DNA of 64,000 nt from Euphorbia lathyris (lineage: Eukaryota > Streptophyta > Magnoliopsida > Malpighiales > Euphorbiaceae), in the NCBI RefSeq assembly GCF_963576675.1, contig NC_088910.1, positions 102,328,807 through 102,392,806 of the forward strand. The letters are read 5' to 3'. Positions within the stretch are counted from its first letter, which is position 1; each line of letters begins with the position of its first letter. The position numbers were made by a program, and so were the translations under genes. Shown here piece after piece: positions 62,291-64,000 of this stretch. The notes beneath the pieces were generated by a model. The model had not been told where the DNA came from. It made no database searches and saw only the letters and a list, made by a program, of their open reading frames with translations.

Positions 62291-64000
62291 GAAATGAGTA
62301 GAATTATATTGAGAAATTCAATTCTGTTTATGCATGGAATTTGTTCGGAACAAATTGTAAATTTGAACATTTCCTTCAAGCATTTCAATGCCCATTTGTT
62401 TTAGAACAGAACTATACAATTGTGAGCAAAGTTTACAATTTTATAACTGTAAATATTATAGAGATTTGATTAAAGTTACATAATTCTATATTTAATCAAT
62501 TAGCCTTATTTGATTTAAATATCAAAATTTATCTTCTGAATTAAACAAGTCTCATTATATCCAGACGTAGGTATCATTCTTGCTATCTGTTCACCCTTCT
62601 TAGAGGCAAGCATTGTAATGGAACGAAATACATACATTTTGTTTCCAAATATGAATTTTTTTTCCAACTCGGGCAGAAGTAAATAGGGTTTTCAATTTTT
62701 AACACAACAACATGATTTATAGAAAACCGGATTTTACACGATTCATTTCACAAAATTATTATTTTTATTATATTTATATAGTATAAAATCGCTTGACCCC
62801 AAAGCAAGACTGGGTTGACTCTGAGTAGACATCCATTGAGAAATGTGGGACTCTGGCTGCAATATAAACACAAGTACATTTTGAAAAGCTTAAATAGAGA
62901 GGCCCACATGGGTTTGAATTGGTACTATTTCATTTTCTTCTCAAACAGTTTAATTCTTTCACTATCTAAGCCTCATCCACTTTTTCTTGTTTTCTAAGCA
63001 ATCATTGGCCAATAGTCACCACCAATAATTTTCCTTCATTTTGGAATTAAGATAAAAAAAATTGTGATTTACCCGATTTCTAAACTTAGTTTCGTGATCT
63101 AAAAACTTATAAATAGAGATCTGCGAAGTTTTCAGTAAATTAAATTTTCATTTAAAAAACACTTATATTTAATTAATTTGTAAAGTTATAGTTTTTATAT
63201 GTGATAATTTATAAAATCGGAATGATTTCTTTAAGTTAAATGGTCACGATAACAATTTTGGACAGAATATTTGAGTTTGCCAACTTTAAGAACTATACAT
63301 TTTGTAAATTTTTACGGGATTGCATTTCCAAAAACCTCATTTACCCTAAAAAATAGGAAAAACAATAATGTGGGTCCTAAATATTAATTTGCTGAAGTTT
63401 AGCCTTTAAATTGTTTTTTTTTTTTAAAAAGTGTATGGACAGATACATTACGATTATAAATTGAAGAAAATTGGTATTTTGTTCATTAAAGAATTTTTTT
63501 TTTTCTTTAACATCAAGCGGTGATAATTTTGTCCACAATGATGGCAGTTTAATATAAATCAAAATTTATGGTTTAAAAGTCATAATCGGTAAAAACTAAT
63601 ATAATAGTTAAAAAATAATAATTTGAAAAACTAACTTAAAAATTTCTCTAAATAAAAATTCTATAAATAGAAACAAAATCACTCATCATTCCAAATTATA
63701 ATTATAACGGATTTTAATTGGAATTGTCCGAACAACATCGAAAAAAGTAAGTTCTTTGGAAACTTGTTAAACTCCCTTTTATATCAAGGTGCATAAAAGA
63801 GTTTATCTGATCTAAACTCCACACTAAAACATCCGGCAATAGTTGTGACTAACATACTGTTCAACCTATTCATCAAGATAATTACATACTTTTCGTAACT
63901 CATCCCGATTTTAAACGAAAGAATAGTAATCCTAAGCTTTGAAGTTGTGAATGATCTTTTCAACACATTGAAGAGAATCGTGAGTTTCTGAGCTTGTGCT
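62291..64000. other. AT-rich intergenic DNA to the window end
   Basis: No gene or RNA is recognised. Homopolymer runs are common (T13 at about 63413, T11 at about 63494). Short frames at 62815-62997, 63377-63562 and 63784-63966 have no domain support. Confidence 0.45.

Noticed and set aside
62815..62997. 60-codon frame in the 3' intergenic region
   Set aside because: No domain, no promoter or leader evidence; expected by chance.
63784..63966. 60-codon minus-strand frame near the window end
   Set aside because: No recognisable motif; cannot be supported.

Overview
This is nuclear DNA from a eudicot plant; I cannot name the species. The evidence is spliced genes with GT-AG introns, an AT-rich intergenic background, a plant type II DAHP synthase, an array of germin-like protein (GLP) genes, a trihelix transcription factor, and dense nested transposable elements: Ty1/copia, a Sirevirus-type element, a LINE, Mutator-like elements (MULEs), hAT elements, MITEs and tRNA-derived SINEs.

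Layout. 1-1085 holds the last three exons of DAHP synthase, the entry step of the shikimate pathway. A LINE RNase H scrap (1890-2167) and a complete tRNA-Trp(CCA) gene (2479-2550) follow. 2860-5545 is a run of long-terminal-inverted-repeat DNA elements, one with a clean 9-bp target duplication. 5671-10419 is a 5'-truncated, frameshifted L1-type LINE on the minus strand.

The 12.9-54.5 kb interval is a GLP cluster broken up by transposons: intact genes at 12964-13587 (-), 27389-28012 (+), 30067-30687 (-) and 53831-54463 (-), a gene split by a solo LTR (21318-23631, -), and a 3' stub at 29515-29607 (+). Between the GLPs lie a foldback MULE with a hAT element nested in it (15254-17091), remnants of a MULE carrying an OTU protease domain and of a plant-mobile-domain protein (18539-20160), MITEs, and a 2.07-kb LTR retrotransposon (24183-26252). 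That last element carries what looks like captured host coding sequence (two DEK_C-like repeats) behind an inverted duplication of its own LTR end and leader.

31573-48076 is a decayed copia element (A) split by an 11.6-kb Sirevirus-type element (B, 35607-47206) with 1,406-bp LTRs and an extra 'envelope-like' ORF. 48836-53569 is a third copia element (C) with identical LTRs, a perfect 5-bp target duplication and an uninterrupted gag-pol. It is structurally intact and appears very young, and it sits inside a tRNA-derived SINE.

The right part holds the trihelix gene (55996-57324), a MITE (59277-59644) that is a sister copy of the one at 20630-21032, and a region with several G-box motifs in front of a TATA box and a 35-codon ORF of unknown function (60053-60814). 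The remainder, to 64000, is AT-rich repeat-derived DNA.

The host genes do not form one pathway. The best candidates for something undescribed are the gene-capturing LTR element with the palindromic leader, the structurally intact copia C, and the G-box/small-ORF locus.
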